Source: Eleginops maclovinus (taxonomy: Eukaryota; Chordata; Actinopteri; Perciformes; Eleginopidae). Taken from it: a DNA stretch of 64,000 nucleotides. Location: contig NC_086368.1 of NCBI RefSeq assembly GCF_036324505.1, forward strand, positions 8,021,016 to 8,085,015. The letters run 5' to 3'. Below the pieces are notes generated by a model, which saw only the letters and a program-made list of their open reading frames with translations, was not told where the DNA came from and made no database searches. Shown here one piece after another: positions 23,101 through 35,600 of this stretch. Made by a program: the position numbers and the translations under genes. Position 1 is the stretch's first letter. Each line of letters opens with the position of its first letter.

Positions 23101-25109
23101 CCAGTTGTTTGCCAAAAAGGATTTCAAATGGGTTAAGGTTGAGAGCTCAATTAATTATTGTTAATTGTCATTAACTGGGCGATAAGTTAGTATTCATTAT
23201 GAAAAAATAATGTCTCTGCATTAAAGTGCATCAAATATGAATAGCACTTTGATCCAATTAGAAAACCAATCATCAATGACTAAGCAATTATTTTTACCTT
23301 TGCCTGGCATCAGTTCAATGAAATCCAAAGAAAAGGGTCAAGCATGGCAATAATGAAAGCAGCATTCTGGAATTTAGAAAAGCAGTACCAGGATGCTCTC
23401 AGTTCAACAGGTGAGGAAGGACACACTGTTGGTGCACATAGATTGTAACTAACGACATTGCAACAATTATTTTAAATAATTTTTCCCAAGCTTAGCAAAA
23501 CATGAAAGCCAGTAAATAGAGATACCCAATAGAAAGTACAAATCACACAATGATATTATTGAAGTAAGAAAGTGAGCATCATATTTTTTCTGTTACAGTC
23601 AATTTATCACACTATGACCACAGAATCCTGACTTTTTCTGAAGGATAAATATTGTGATGGATAGATGGGTGTTTGTTGTCCATGTAAGTAATATCTGACA
23701 GACAGCTGTGTGGTATGAGAGACGGCAGCGCAGCCTTTCTTTATTTCAGTAAATCACAGACAAGAACAAATGGCACGATTTAACCTTCGCTGACAGACGC
23801 CTCAAACATGAAGGACAGTCTGCTGCGGGAGAGCAGCGTGTCTTTAGCCTCACCGACTCATTGATTTCATTTTGCATTTAACTGTTTCATTTGAAGCTCC
23901 AGGACAATCGGCTTGGGTTGGAGTTCTTTTGTGTTGGGTGTTCTTCATTGCTTTCAGTTATTTGAGTGAACTGAGCCCATATCAGCTTGGTAAGAGACAC
24001 TAGACCTGCGTAATTACTGCCCAGGGCTAGTTTATCCCACTACTCTCCCACTGTACCATCACTTGATTGATTGGAGCCGCGGGGGGATCACCACTGTAAC
24101 AGGTCATTACTCATACAGGTCTGGACTGGCAATAAAGAGTCCAACCTGCAGAGTGGAAAAAAGCTCCTGCTTCAATAAAAGCACATGCATTGCTTATCTG
24201 AAATGGTGGCAAGCCCATGGATCATTCCGCTTTAGATCCCTTCAAGTAGCTTTAACTCGTCCGCAGGTGGAAGGAATTCTTTGTCTTTGACCATAAAACA
24301 CAGCATGGCTGACAGGAACTAAAAATAATAGTGCATACATGAAATGGCTTGTTAAAGGTTGATGTGCTGCCATAAAAGCAAAAAAAAACTGTCAGTATTT
24401 TTCATTTAGAAGAACATATTTAATGTCATGAATCTTGAATGCCTAGCACTAATATGTCTTTCCACCAACATCAGTTATCATTGGTAATTTGGTCGGTATG
24501 TAGGTAATTTTGCTCAAGGTGGCTTGCGACCAAATCAAGAGCTAATGAAATGAGGAAATCCATCTGGAAATGGATAGATTACCCTGCATGCTGGCAGTAA
24601 TTCCATTGACATCTGGCAAAGGCAATGTTGATCCACGTTGTCTCAGCCAAAGACATTTGGCATGAAGTTGAGCTGCTCAATGAGTAAGAATAAGTGACAC
24701 ATAACGTTGCTTTTGATGTTATTGTTAAGTTGACTTTGCAGGATTTTAAATGGATGTTTCTTTGTAAACACAAATACTGCTAATGTTTTAGCAAGAAAAA
24801 AGGTGTCTGTGATAAGGGAGTCTACCTCTTGTTTTGTTGTTTGAACATAAAGTCCAACAAAAATAGATATCCATGGTTTTAAGTTGTTTTCAGCTCAAAA
24901 CAATACAGTAATCTATTAGCACTGATGCTCAAGTTTCTCTTGAAAAGACAGTGGTTAGCTTCCCTTGAAGTTGAAAAAGTTCAAATCTCTCATTCACTCT
25001 ATATTGACCCTCCCAGCTATCTGTAACTTTCAGCTGTGATTGGCTCCAACACCCTGCAAATCTGTACAGGAAAAGATTATAATTGGAACATGTACCCAGT
25101 CTGTATCAA
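23101..25109. other. Non-coding, no feature seen
   Basis: AT-rich sequence without recognisable genes or repeats. Confidence 0.5.
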
Positions 25110-25492
25110 TGGGGCCCTATTCAAATGTTGGGGGTTTTGTAGTGGGTTGTATAGGTCTTTGTGCGTGAAATGTAAAGGCCGAAAATGAAAGAACTTGGTT
25201 GAAAAGCCTTGATTGGACTCCTTTGTTAGCATCTGTAACATAATGATATCAATATGTATCAATTGTGTTTCTATTGCTTGTGCTCCAACACATTGTAGGT
25301 GACAGGTTAAGGGGTTGAACAGCTCTAAGAGCAGACTGGGCTCTGGTTTCAGACAGAGGGTGAAAAAAATGTGCTGCAGCACAGACAGTATGAGAAAAAT
25401 AAAGAGCTTTTTGATCATTAAAGTATGTTAACATGCCACAGTAGAGGAACAAATTATAACTACAAACCTGAACATCTTTTCTTCTCCTTTAA
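25110..25492 (+). mobile_element. MITE family A, copy 4 (degenerate)
   Basis: Runs from GGGGCCCTATTCAAATG to TTCTCCTTTAA. The middle (GAGCAGACTGGGCTCTGG then TTTCAGACAGAGGGTG) is well kept, but the segment holding two CCAAT motifs is deleted. Confidence 0.85.
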
Positions 25493-26211
25493 GCCAAAAC
25501 CATCATTAAAAAACACCCCAAAAATGATAAAATTACGAAATGAATGTGTGTACTACAGTAAACTGGATGATTCAAACCCTTAACTGGTCCCTGTCATTCA
25601 TCACTGATTTGTAAATAAACCCTAACTCTCTTAAAATACATTACTATTAAAATATGTCATAATGCACATGTTATCTTTGACTACTTTAACTAAACATTTC
25701 CTCAAATGTTAGATTGCTATTTTATTCCAGAAGGAATCATGTTGGTTTCAAACATCTTTCAAAGACAATTCATTCAAACTATGTCGATAGTATAATATTA
25801 TTCCCAGCTAGTGTTTAATATAACACTATGGTGATTAGTGTGGTGTTATTCTATCCTTCTGAGGGTTTGCTAGAGTGATAAAGTTCTCAAACATAATAGG
25901 ATTTGATCGGTTAAAGCAATGTGATCCTCTCACACATAAATCTTTCACAATTACCAATCCCTACCAATTTAATCACAGACACATATACACCTGTATGATG
26001 ACAAAACTCGACAACAAAACATGTTTGAATAACTGAATCTAATGTAAAAAGACAGAGGCGGCATGCAAAACCACATTTAATTATGAGTAACCCTGTTAAA
26101 ATATTTGCAATGTCTTGTTTCATAAATTAATTGTATCACCTGTCACATTTTATCAAGACGTGATCACACAGTCCAACAGCCATCTAGGTTACACACTGAA
26201 GCTCGATCTGC

Positions 26212-26249
<38 letters not shown>

Positions 26250-27027
26250 ATGATGAAAATACTTGCTTGCAGCACAAGTTTAATTCAGTTGCAAGATGCT
26301 CAATTACAAAATGTCATGATCAGACTTTCCATAAATTGAACAGAAAGGCTTTAAAAGATCAATCCAACAAAAAAGAGACAAGAAGGTTTTATACAGGGTT
26401 TAAAACAAGCCATATTTGTAGTATTTAGTAGATAAGCAATAGTATTTACAAATATCATTTGTCATCCGGATTGTACATACTATAATTTTAGAGTTATTTC
26501 AGGTAATCATTGAATAGGTATCCATCCTATCCTAGTTGCTCATGTGGTTTCTTGCCTCAAAAATATTTCAGTGAAAAAAGTAAAATTTTAGGCAGCATGG
26601 ATGCTCTTCACAGCATGGTCTGTTGAGTATACTGAGTTACTGTCCCTTGAAAGATATTCCAATTATCATTTTTAATAGTTTGAGCAACACACAACACCAT
26701 TCTTTCACCTCCATTGTACTGCATTGACTCAATCTCAGAGGTAGGCCTTGCAAAAGCTGGGCAAACGAAAACAAAATTATCGGCATAGCTGGAAGCTCTA
26801 ATTGGTTAGTGATTTTCTTTGCTTTTTTTGTGTGATTTGTGTAGACCAACACTTCACAGTTCACAACTACAGTATATTCTGTAGATAGCAACATTTTCAT
26901 TCACCTGTGATAACTCTGTAAACAAGTAGAAACATCTACAGTATTCATGAAAGCATGTTTCTTTTGAAATCAAGAGAACTTAAAGATACTGAAATCAGAA
27001 AAAAAAACAACTTTCATTTATCATAGC
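25493..27027. other. Non-coding apart from a (GAT)n microsatellite
   Basis: No gene is recognised. The microsatellite at 26211-26250 is listed separately. Confidence 0.5.
26211..26250. repeat. (GAT)n microsatellite
   Basis: About 13 GAT/ATG units. The poly-aspartate frame across it is an artefact. Confidence 0.95.
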
Positions 27028-27095
27028 TTTCAATCAATCAATCAATCAATCAAAATACTTTATTAATCACAGGAAATTATCAGGTTTCTTGACAG
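27028..27095 (-). repeat. LINE/SINE 3' tail with (TTGA)n
   Basis: Read on the minus strand, AATTTCCTGTGATTAATAAA then GTATTTTGATTGATTGATTG is a typical retrotransposon 3' end with a TTGA-repeat tail. The body upstream on the minus strand (right of 27095) is not identifiable. Confidence 0.55.
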
Positions 27096-27776
27096 TTGCA
27101 CCATGTTAGAATGAAACAAATAGATATTAATAAAAACACAAGTTGAAGTTAGAATGTGCAATAATGGTCCTTAGTTCTCCACAGCTCAGAGACCCTCTGA
27201 AGACTCAGGCTCATGGTGAAGACATGGTGAAACACTCCATGCAATTCCTGTTGGCCATAATCATCCCGAAGCCCTCAAAGGAAAACGATGGAAACACTGT
27301 TGATTGTTTCAACGTTGTCCATTTTATCCTGGTGCAGCCATGTTGCCATGAAGCACATTAAAGTCCAGGTATTCCTTCTGACTCGTATCTAATGCTGTTA
27401 GCTTGTCAATTCCATTAGCCAGGGATCTTATATTGCATAATGAGAGGGGACGGATGCTCCCCATTGAACATAGTTTTATAGATATAAGGTGAGTTAGTCT
27501 AAATATTAGCAGGGATGACGTTAACTGTCACTACAAATGTGACAACCATATCTTCAATTAAGTTTAATTATCCAAACACTAACAAAGATACCACTGCCAA
27601 AACAATTGTTTATCCACTGGAGATACAACTTACTATTTGTGAAATATAAGTAAACTCATCTACTTAAACACATTGTTTTATGTTTAACATACAGGGAAAT
27701 ATGGATGAAACAAATATAGACCTGAATAACAATGTTCAATTCAATCCTGGATATTCAATTATGATTTGCATGGAAC
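27096..27776. other. Non-coding, no clear feature
   Basis: It may contain more of the decayed retroelement whose tail is at 27028-27095, but I cannot support that. Confidence 0.4.
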
Positions 27777-27785
27777 AACTTTAAG
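27777..27785. repeat. Left target-site duplication of Rex3
   Basis: AACTTTAAG, repeated exactly at 31116-31124. Confidence 0.8.
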
Positions 27786-27957
27786 AGCCTTTCCGAGAAC
27801 CAGCACCTTATCATGGTGGAGAGGTTTGTGTGCCCCGATGAACCTGGGGGCTGTGTTGTCTGGAACCTTGTGTTCCTGGTAGGGTCTCCCATGGCAAATT
27901 GGTCTCAGGTAAGGGGCAAGACTAAGATTGGTTCAAAATATCTCATGACAAACAAAC

Positions 27958-30900
27958 TTGAAAGCGAGGATACCCGGCCTGGAGGAAGCCCGGGGTCCCG
28001 TTCTGGAGCCAGGCCCAGAAGGAGGACTCGTCAGCGAGGCTTGCCACGGAGCCCGGCCGGGCACAGCCCGAAAAAGCAACGTGGGCAACACCTCCACTTC
28101 TCCGTCCCGCGGGCCCACCACCTACGGGAAACAACGATGGGGTCGGGTGCGCTGCCAAAAGGGTGGCAGTGAAAGCAGAGGGTCTCGACAGACCAGACCC
28201 AGGCGACAGAAGCTGGCTTTGGGGACGTGGAATGTCACCTCTCTGGGGGGGAAGGAGCCGGGAGGTGGAGCGTTACCAGTTGGATCTGGTGGGGCTCACC
28301 TCTACGCACAGCGTCGGCTCTGGATCCTTACTTCTGGATAGGGGTTGGACTCTATTCTTCTCCGGAGTTGCCCAAGGTGTGAGGCGCCGAGCGGGTGTGG
28401 GGATACTCACAAGCCCCCGGTTGAGTGCCGCTTTGTTGGAGTTTACCCCAGTGGACGAGAGGGTCGCCTCCCTACGCCTGCGGGTCATGGGGGGGAAAAC
28501 TCTGACTGTTGTGTGTGCTTATGCACCAAACAGCAGTTCAGAGTAGTCGGCCTTCTTGGAGACCCTGAAAGAAGTCCTGTATGGACTCCTTAGTCTTGCT
28601 GGGAGACTTCAACGCACACGTGGGCAATGATGGAGACACTTGGAGGGGCGTGATTGGGAGGAACGGCCCCCCTGATCTGAACCGGAGTGGTGGTTTGTTA
28701 CTGGACTTCTGTGCTAGTCATGGATTGGCCATAACAAACACCATGTTCGAACATAAGGATGCTCATAAGTGTAGGTGGTACCAGAGCACCCTAGGCAGAA
28801 GGTCCATGATCGATTTTGTTATCGCATCATCGGACCTGAGGCCGCATGTTTTGGACACTCGGGTGAAGAGAGGGGCGGAGTTGTCAACTGATCACCATCT
28901 AGTGGTGAGTTGGGTCGAGTGGCGGGGGAAGCCTCTGGACAGACCTGGTAAGCCCAAACGTGTAGTGCGGGTGAACTGGGAACGTCTGGAGGAGTCCCAA
29001 GTCCAGGAGGCCTTCAACTCACACCTCCGGCGGAGCTTTTCAGGCATCCCTGTGGAGGCTGGGGACATTGAACCAGAGTGGGCGGTGTTCAAAGCCTCCA
29101 TTGCCGAAGCTGCAGCGGGGAGCTGTGGTCTCAAGGTCTTAGTAGCCTCAAGGGGCGGTAACCCTCGAACCTCCTAGTGGACACCTGTGGTCAGGGAAGC
29201 CGTCCGACTGAAGAAGGAGGCCTTCCGGGATATGTTATCCCTGGGTACTCCTGACGCAGTTGCAAGGTATCGACGGGCCCGAAAGGCAGCAGCCTCAGCC
29301 GTGGCCGAGGCAAAGCAGCGGTTGTGGGAGAAGTTCGGGGAAGCCATGGAGAAGGACTTTCGGTCGGTACCAAAGTTGTTCTGGAAAACCGTCCGACACT
29401 TCAGGAGGGGGAAGCAGGGAACCATCCAAGCTGTGTACAGTAAGGATGGGACGCTGTTGACCACAACTGATACTGTGTTAGGGCGGTGGAAGGAACACTT
29501 TGAGGAACTCCTGAATCCGACAACTCCGCCCTCTATGTTAGAGGTGGAGCTGGAGTATGAAGGGGGATCAACTCCAATCTCACGGGGGGAAGTCACTGAG
29601 GTAGTTAAACAGCTCCACAGTGGCAAAGCCCCGGGGGTGGATGAGATCCGCCCAGAAATGCTGAAGGCTCTGGGTGTTGAGGGACTGTCATGGTTGACAC
29701 GTCTCATCAACATTGCGTGGAAGTCGGCAACAGTACCGAAGGAGTGGCAGACCGGGGTGGTGGTTCCTCTTTTTAAAAAGTGGGAATCAGATGGTGTGTG
29801 CCAATTACAGAGGCATCACATTACTCAGCCTCCCCGGGAAAGTTTACTCTAAGGTGCTGGAAAGGAGGGTCCGGCCGATTGTCGAACCTCAGATTGAAGA
29901 GGAACAATGCGGTTTTCGTCCTGGTCGTGGAACGACGGACCAGCTTTTCACTCTCGCAAGGATCCTGGAAGGGGCCTGGGAGTACACTCATCCGGTCTAC
30001 ATGTGCTTTGTGGATTTGGAGAAGGCATATGACCGGGTTCCCAGGGAGATACTGTGGGAGGTGCTGCGGGAGTATGGGGTGAGGGGGTCTCTTCTCAGGG
30101 CCATCCAATCTCTGTACTCTCAAAGCAAGAGCTGTGTCCGGGTTCTCGGTGGCACGTCGGACCGATTTCCGGTGAGGTTTGGCCTCCGCCAGGGCTGCGT
30201 TTTGTCACCAATCCTGTTTGTGATATTCATGGACAGGATTTCTAGGCGTAGTCGTGGGGGAGGGGGTTTGCAGTTCGGTGGGCTAAGGATTGCACCACTG
30301 CTTTTTGCAGATGATGTGGTCCTAATGGCTTCATCGGTCTGTGACCTTAGCACTCACTGGATTGGTTCGCGGCCGAGTGTGAAGCGGCTGGGATGAGGAT
30401 CAGCACCTCCAAATCTGAGGCCATGGTTCTCAGCAGGAAACCGATGGACTGTCCACTCGAGGTAGGGAATGAAGCCTTACCCCAAGGGAAGGAGTTCAAG
30501 CATCTCGGGGTCTGTTTCTGGAGTGAGGGAACAATGGAGCCTGAGATGGGCCGGAGAATCGGAGCAGCGGGAGCGGTACTGCAGTCGCTTTACCGCACCG
30601 TTGTGACGAAAAGAGAGCTGAGCCAGAAGGCAAAGCTCTCTGTCTACCGGGCCATCTTCGTTCCTACCCTCACCTATGGTCATGAAGGATGGGTCATGAC
30701 CGAAAGAACGATATAGCGGATACAAGCGGCCGAAATGGGATTTCTCCGCAGGGTGGCTGGCATCTCCCTTAGGGATAAGGTGAGAAGTTCAGTCATCCGG
30801 GAGGGACTCGTGGTAGAACCGCTGCTCCTTCGCGTTGAAAGGAGCCAGTTGAGGTGGTTCGGGCACCTAGTGAGGATGCCACCTGGGCGCCTCCCTAGGG

Positions 30901-31082
30901 AGGTGTTCCAGGCACGTCCAGCTGGGAAGAGACCGAGGGGTAGACCTAGGACCAGGTGGAGGGATTATATCTCTTCGCTGGCCTGGGAGCGTCTTGGAAT
31001 CCCCCAGTTAGAGCTGGTTGATGTGGCCAGGGAAAGGAAAGTTTGGGGCTCTCTGCTGGAGCTGTTACCTCCGCGACCCTGA
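27958..31082 (+). pseudogene. Rex3 ORF: endonuclease and reverse transcriptase, multiply broken
   Basis: In order: the N-terminal endonuclease motif LGTWNVTSL near 28220; YAPNSSSE near 28525; [18 protein letters not shown] at 28595-28650; GRRSMIDFV near 28795; the active-site segment [11 protein letters not shown] near 28880; then reverse-transcriptase motifs NYRGITLLSLPGKVYSKVLE (29797 on), CGFRPGRGTTDQLF (29907 on), FVDLEKAYDRVPR (30010 on), LRQGCVLSPILF (30183 on) and catalytic LLFADDVVL (near 30298). The end reads RWFGHLVRMPPGRLPREVFQ and GRPRTRWRDY. Breaks: frameshifts near 28250, 28570, 29790 and 30345, and in-frame stops at 28544-28546, 29175-29177 and 30714-30716. All key catalytic residues can still be read, so the damage is point changes and small indels in an otherwise complete copy. 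Confidence 0.88.
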
Positions 31083-31098
31083 CGGAAAAGCGGGAGAA

Positions 31099-31115
31099 GA
31101 TGGATGGATGGATGG
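31099..31115. repeat. (GATG)n tail of Rex3
   Basis: About four GATG units directly before the right target-site duplication at 31116-31124. Confidence 0.9.
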
Positions 31116-31124
31116 AACTTTAAG
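31116..31124. repeat. Right target-site duplication of Rex3
   Basis: AACTTTAAG, identical to 27777-27785. Confidence 0.8.
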
Positions 31125-32454
31125 TGCTAAAAACTATGGAGCAAAGTTTAACAAAATGCTCCCAAAAGAAGAAAACTGTAGGTAAGTCATTGATAAGCCT
31201 CTATCAAATAGATAAAATGCCTCTTTGAGCTTTTATATACAAGTAATATTCAGTGTATTCATTCAATTTCTATTTAAGAACCAAAAATGGTTTCGGTATC
31301 TCTTTTATACTTCCATGAAAACTGCCATAGTGTATAAAGTGAGTGAGATCACCCTAAAATGTGTTTTCATGATTACAGTAAAATACTTCTTCCTTTAAAT
31401 CAAAAACAACTATATACACTGTCGAAATATATGTGTGGAAATAGAAAGACTTTTCTGTATAGTGATATTTTTTTTGCATACAAGCAATATGAACAAACTA
31501 TGACATTCATGGACTAATCCTTAGGTCATCTAAAAGAAAAGCTTTATCTCTGATTATGAATGATTGTACATGCAATTTAAATTAAAACATGATTTAAACC
31601 TCATACTGTATCTCAATATAGTATCTTGCATTGTATATAATGGAAGAGCAGCACACTTTAATTACCTTTTCTGAATTTTGTCTTTCATCAAACTACTCTG
31701 CAACTGTCCTTGTAAAATGGTGATTTTTGGGGGGATATATACTTTAATGGGGATTATTGATGCATTGATTGCTGGTTTGTATGTTCAGACCCACAAAAGA
31801 AAACACGTAACCAATTGTATTATATTTTCTTTATTGTTACAGAAAATCATTGCAGTATTAATCATTACAAATTGTGTCTAGAGGAAGATCAATACCAGCC
31901 GCAACAGCAACGCTAGTATTGTTGCTTTTAGCATTTGTCATCATGGCAAAATGTGCTCATGGACACACCTAATGTGTGTGAAGTGTATCATATCGTACTG
32001 TAACAGGAACTACGACAGACATTGTATTGAGTATTTTACAAGGTGTATATCTTTGTATATGGCTTGTCTGTGGACACATTTTGTCACCACAAAAGCAACT
32101 GTGCAAGGTGCAGTCATTTAATGGGGTAGGGGCCATTAACCATAACCAATTTGCGCTCCTGGTTCGATTTGGCGTTACGGATGGTCTGATCGCATCACAA
32201 GATGTTCTCTAGTTAAAGTTAGTGCTTGAACTTGTGATCTGGGAGAACAATACCACAAAAGGTTGAAACTAGGGCAACAATCACGTCTTGTATAACACCT
32301 TTCTGTTTGAATGGGTCCTTTTCAAACCAATTTCATTTTCTGGAGAGCTGTACTGTAACTGTTGTCCATGGAGTTGGGTTTGTATTGCATGTTTTGGAAG
32401 TGCACCAAATAAATGGTAAGACAAAATGAAAGCATCATAAAATTGAATTTGCAA
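31125..32454. other. Non-coding, no feature seen
   Basis: AT-rich unique sequence. Confidence 0.5.
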
Positions 32455-32669
32455 ATGTTACTCCTTTTCAGGATCATTTTTTGTGCACGAGTTACCTAGT
32501 GATGTCACTATGTTAAGGAAGTAAACAAAGGAGTCCAATTGAGGTGTTTGGAGTATGTTGGAGAGATGTCTGTGATTTTAACCTCTGCAGACCATTTACA
32601 TGCAGAGAAACCTATATAACCATATTGCAGAAGACAAAACCCCTAAAAGCATAATAGAGCCCCTTTAAA
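32455..32669 (-). mobile_element. MITE family A, copy 5 (internal deletion)
   Basis: Inverted. Both outer parts are present: ACTCCTTTTCAGGATCA at the left, and AAAAGCATAATAGAGCCCCT then TTAAAG at the right. The middle with the CCAAT motifs is deleted. Confidence 0.82.
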
Positions 32670-35600
32670 GAAGAATCACAAGCTGGTCCCTGTTGTTTTT
32701 CTTGTGAATGCACAAAACCTCAAATGCCAAGACCATACTGTGTTGTTTACAATTGGTCTGATGAACAGGAAGCAACTTGCAATAAAGAAGGTGTAATGTC
32801 GTTAAGTAAAGGCCAAACTATCTCCAATTTGTCTGCAAGAACTAATAAACATGTCACTCGGGCTCTTTGAGATGCAGCTTGGCTCGACTAATGACACTTG
32901 CTACCGATTTGGCATCAGCCATGTCTGTAATTAACCGGTTGATTTTTGTAGGTTCTCTCCAGCAGCATCAATGCAAAGACTGGGGCTATCTCGACATGTG
33001 GTAGTGTAATGAAGGCGTGTCACTTCAGTCAGCATGAGCAGCAAAAGTGTTTTTTATGCACAAAAGATCTGCCAGTTTTGTACTCGTAAACACCATACTC
33101 ATATGCATGTGTCTTGTTTATTCTCGCTGCAATTAACTCTAATTTAAAGGGTTTGGTGTGTAACTACTAATGAGATACTGAAAGCAGCATAAGAGGGAAG
33201 ATGATAAAGGTTGCTGAACATGAGGCCATGTTTTTGAGTTTCGATTTCAAACACTCCTCATTATCTGTGAGGATATCCTAAATGTATATGAGCATAACAT
33301 CATAGCACTTGGGATTAGAATGAAGCCTCACGTTGTTTATTCAAAGCTTATGCTGACCGATATGGACACTAAAAAATACAACTGTATTTGTGAGAATGTT
33401 TAGAGTAGTGAAATATCCTTTATAACACTCACAAAAGTTTATAACGATAATACGGTATCTTTTCTATGATAGATGCTTGCTTTTTTCTGAGTACGCAGGG
33501 TGGCGCTGCTAAAGCTGGTGAGGCTCAATTCCATCTAGCCAAGCACTGATACCATGTTGTCCCACTTTCATGGATGGCCTTAATCTCTGCCCTTAGCTGA
33601 GGCAGATTAATCCAGACAGTGCTGACATTATCTCCTGTTCTACACTGTGACACTGGACACAGGAGGAACTCCCCACATACTCACTTCTTTAAGCTCAAAC
33701 AGCACCTCCGATGCCACTGGGTCGCAATCTGGAGCCAAAAAATTACTTTGACACAACTGTACCTGTATAAGCTGTATTTCTACAATTTCTAATAAGGCTG
33801 TTTTACACAAGTACTTATATCAAAATTGGCCTAAGATGCATAAATCTGTTTGTAATGAATATTTGATTCAAGATACTGCAAACTATTCATTGTAGGGATT
33901 ATGTTTGTCGGTGGTTTAATTCTTTTGCATGTCATCATATCTCTTTTGAGTGATGACATGCAGTATTTATTATGAACTTCATGCAGGATTTATAGACATT
34001 GAATAAATGGAAATTACTATAAGGCCCTCTATGCTGTAGAGGTAGTCTTTTTTTGTAAAAGTAGCAATACAACAGAAATAATCCATCAGTAAAAGTCAAC
34101 ATTTCATTTAATAAAAGTATATAAATTAATAGTATTAATAAAGGTGCTCATTATGCCGAATGGCCCCTTTCGGAATCATATTTTTTATATTGGATTATAT
34201 TTACTCATTATTATTTGAAGTTACAAGAATAGGTACATTTTGAATTTCAGCCCGAATTAATAAAGTATCGTCCATCAGATCTCAAGTATCTCACATTAGT
34301 ACTTCAGTGACATAATGTATACAGACTTTCCACCATATTTCCTCCCTTCTACTCAGAAACCAGACCTAAATATTCATGCCACAATTTGCATGTCAAGGTG
34401 ACTGATTAAAAATATCTGGCGGTAAATATTTACCACCTTATGAGGCTTGCACTTGTGGTGTCATGGCTAAAAAACAACGGACACCAGGGTCCTGTGGATG
34501 CACTCTGACAAACATTTCCCATTAATTATCTTTATAATTTATAAGCCTAGAGCTGTTTGATGTACCGTGACAGATTATCATAATAATGATGGAGCGCAGT
34601 AGATGGCGGCCCACCGGAAAACATGTTTTATCATAAGAGGGAATATTCTGCCCTTTTATGTAGCAGTAACCTCAAACTGAGCATATTTTCCCCATTGTAG
34701 CAGAACTAAAGAAGCATCACACTCTCATATGCAAATAGTTAAGCAGTGAAGCATTGGGTTCAAGTTTTTTTTAACATTGCTCAATCCAACAAGAGTAAGG
34801 AAATTATCATTTTTGTTTTGTTGACCACTTTCCTCATGTGCCTTTCCTGATTAATGAATCATCCGCTGATCAGCACAAAACCAGTAATACCTTATTAATT
34901 ACTGACGCTTCATACATCAGCTTCTCATGTTTTGTACGCCAAAGAGAAGTGATACAACACACTGAATCATTGCTCAGTAATCCCTTTTGCTTCATGATTA
35001 TTTGACTGTAATTTACCCATGTTTCCCCCCCTTAAAGGCAATTTTAATACACATTTCACCAATAGGTTACAGCAAAGTCACTGCCTCACACTAGGCTCTT
35101 TTTATTGGCTAGCTAACATGCCACTCAAAGCTCAAGCCACTAGGATGTGAGCGAAAATGCTCTTTAATCTGTTGGTCACAATCAACTGTAAACCATGGGA
35201 ACTAGAGCCACTAGTGTTACTTCTTAGTAACTGTAGAGTAATGATGAGGTACCACTTAATAATTACTCAGTACACACATTTGTGTACAGTATTTAAGTGA
35301 TGGATGACAGGCTTCTGCTTTTGATGGTACATGAAGTAAACATTAATGACGTCCTCTTTAGCTGTGCTATAACACTGGGATCTCAGGAGCGCCTCTTGTC
35401 CATGAGGATAGGCACCCTTTCTTCCGAGCAGTGATACAAGTGGTGTGTACTTAGGTTGGAAGAAAGTACTTCTTTTGCGCCAACTTTAGAAACTACAGTA
35501 GTTTGTTGATTTCTAAAAAGTATTAGTGTTTAGTTTTTTGTTTGTGTTTTTTTTAGTTGAGCATGACCTGCAAAGTGCCATGTAGTTTGCTAATATTTGA

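Larger units (their letters stand above)
27786..31115 (+). mobile_element. Rex3: Rex3 LINE (RTE group), near full length, inactive
   Basis: About 3.33 kb with a leader, an AP-like endonuclease, a reverse transcriptase, a C-terminal region and a very short 3' UTR ending in GATG tandem repeats (31099-31115). It is flanked by a 9-bp duplication. The GATG tail, the RTE-type protein and the segment TGGCAGACCGGGGTGGTGGT (29745-29764), which from memory is a conserved Rex3 site, point to Rex3, a LINE widespread in teleosts. It is less AT-rich than its flanks. Confidence 0.85.

Noticed and set aside
26115..26339. Poly-aspartate open frame
   Set aside because: Produced by the (GAT)n microsatellite; nothing else in the frame resembles a protein.
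28273..29713. Minus-strand frames across Rex3
   Set aside because: Antisense shadows of the Rex3 protein-coding region.
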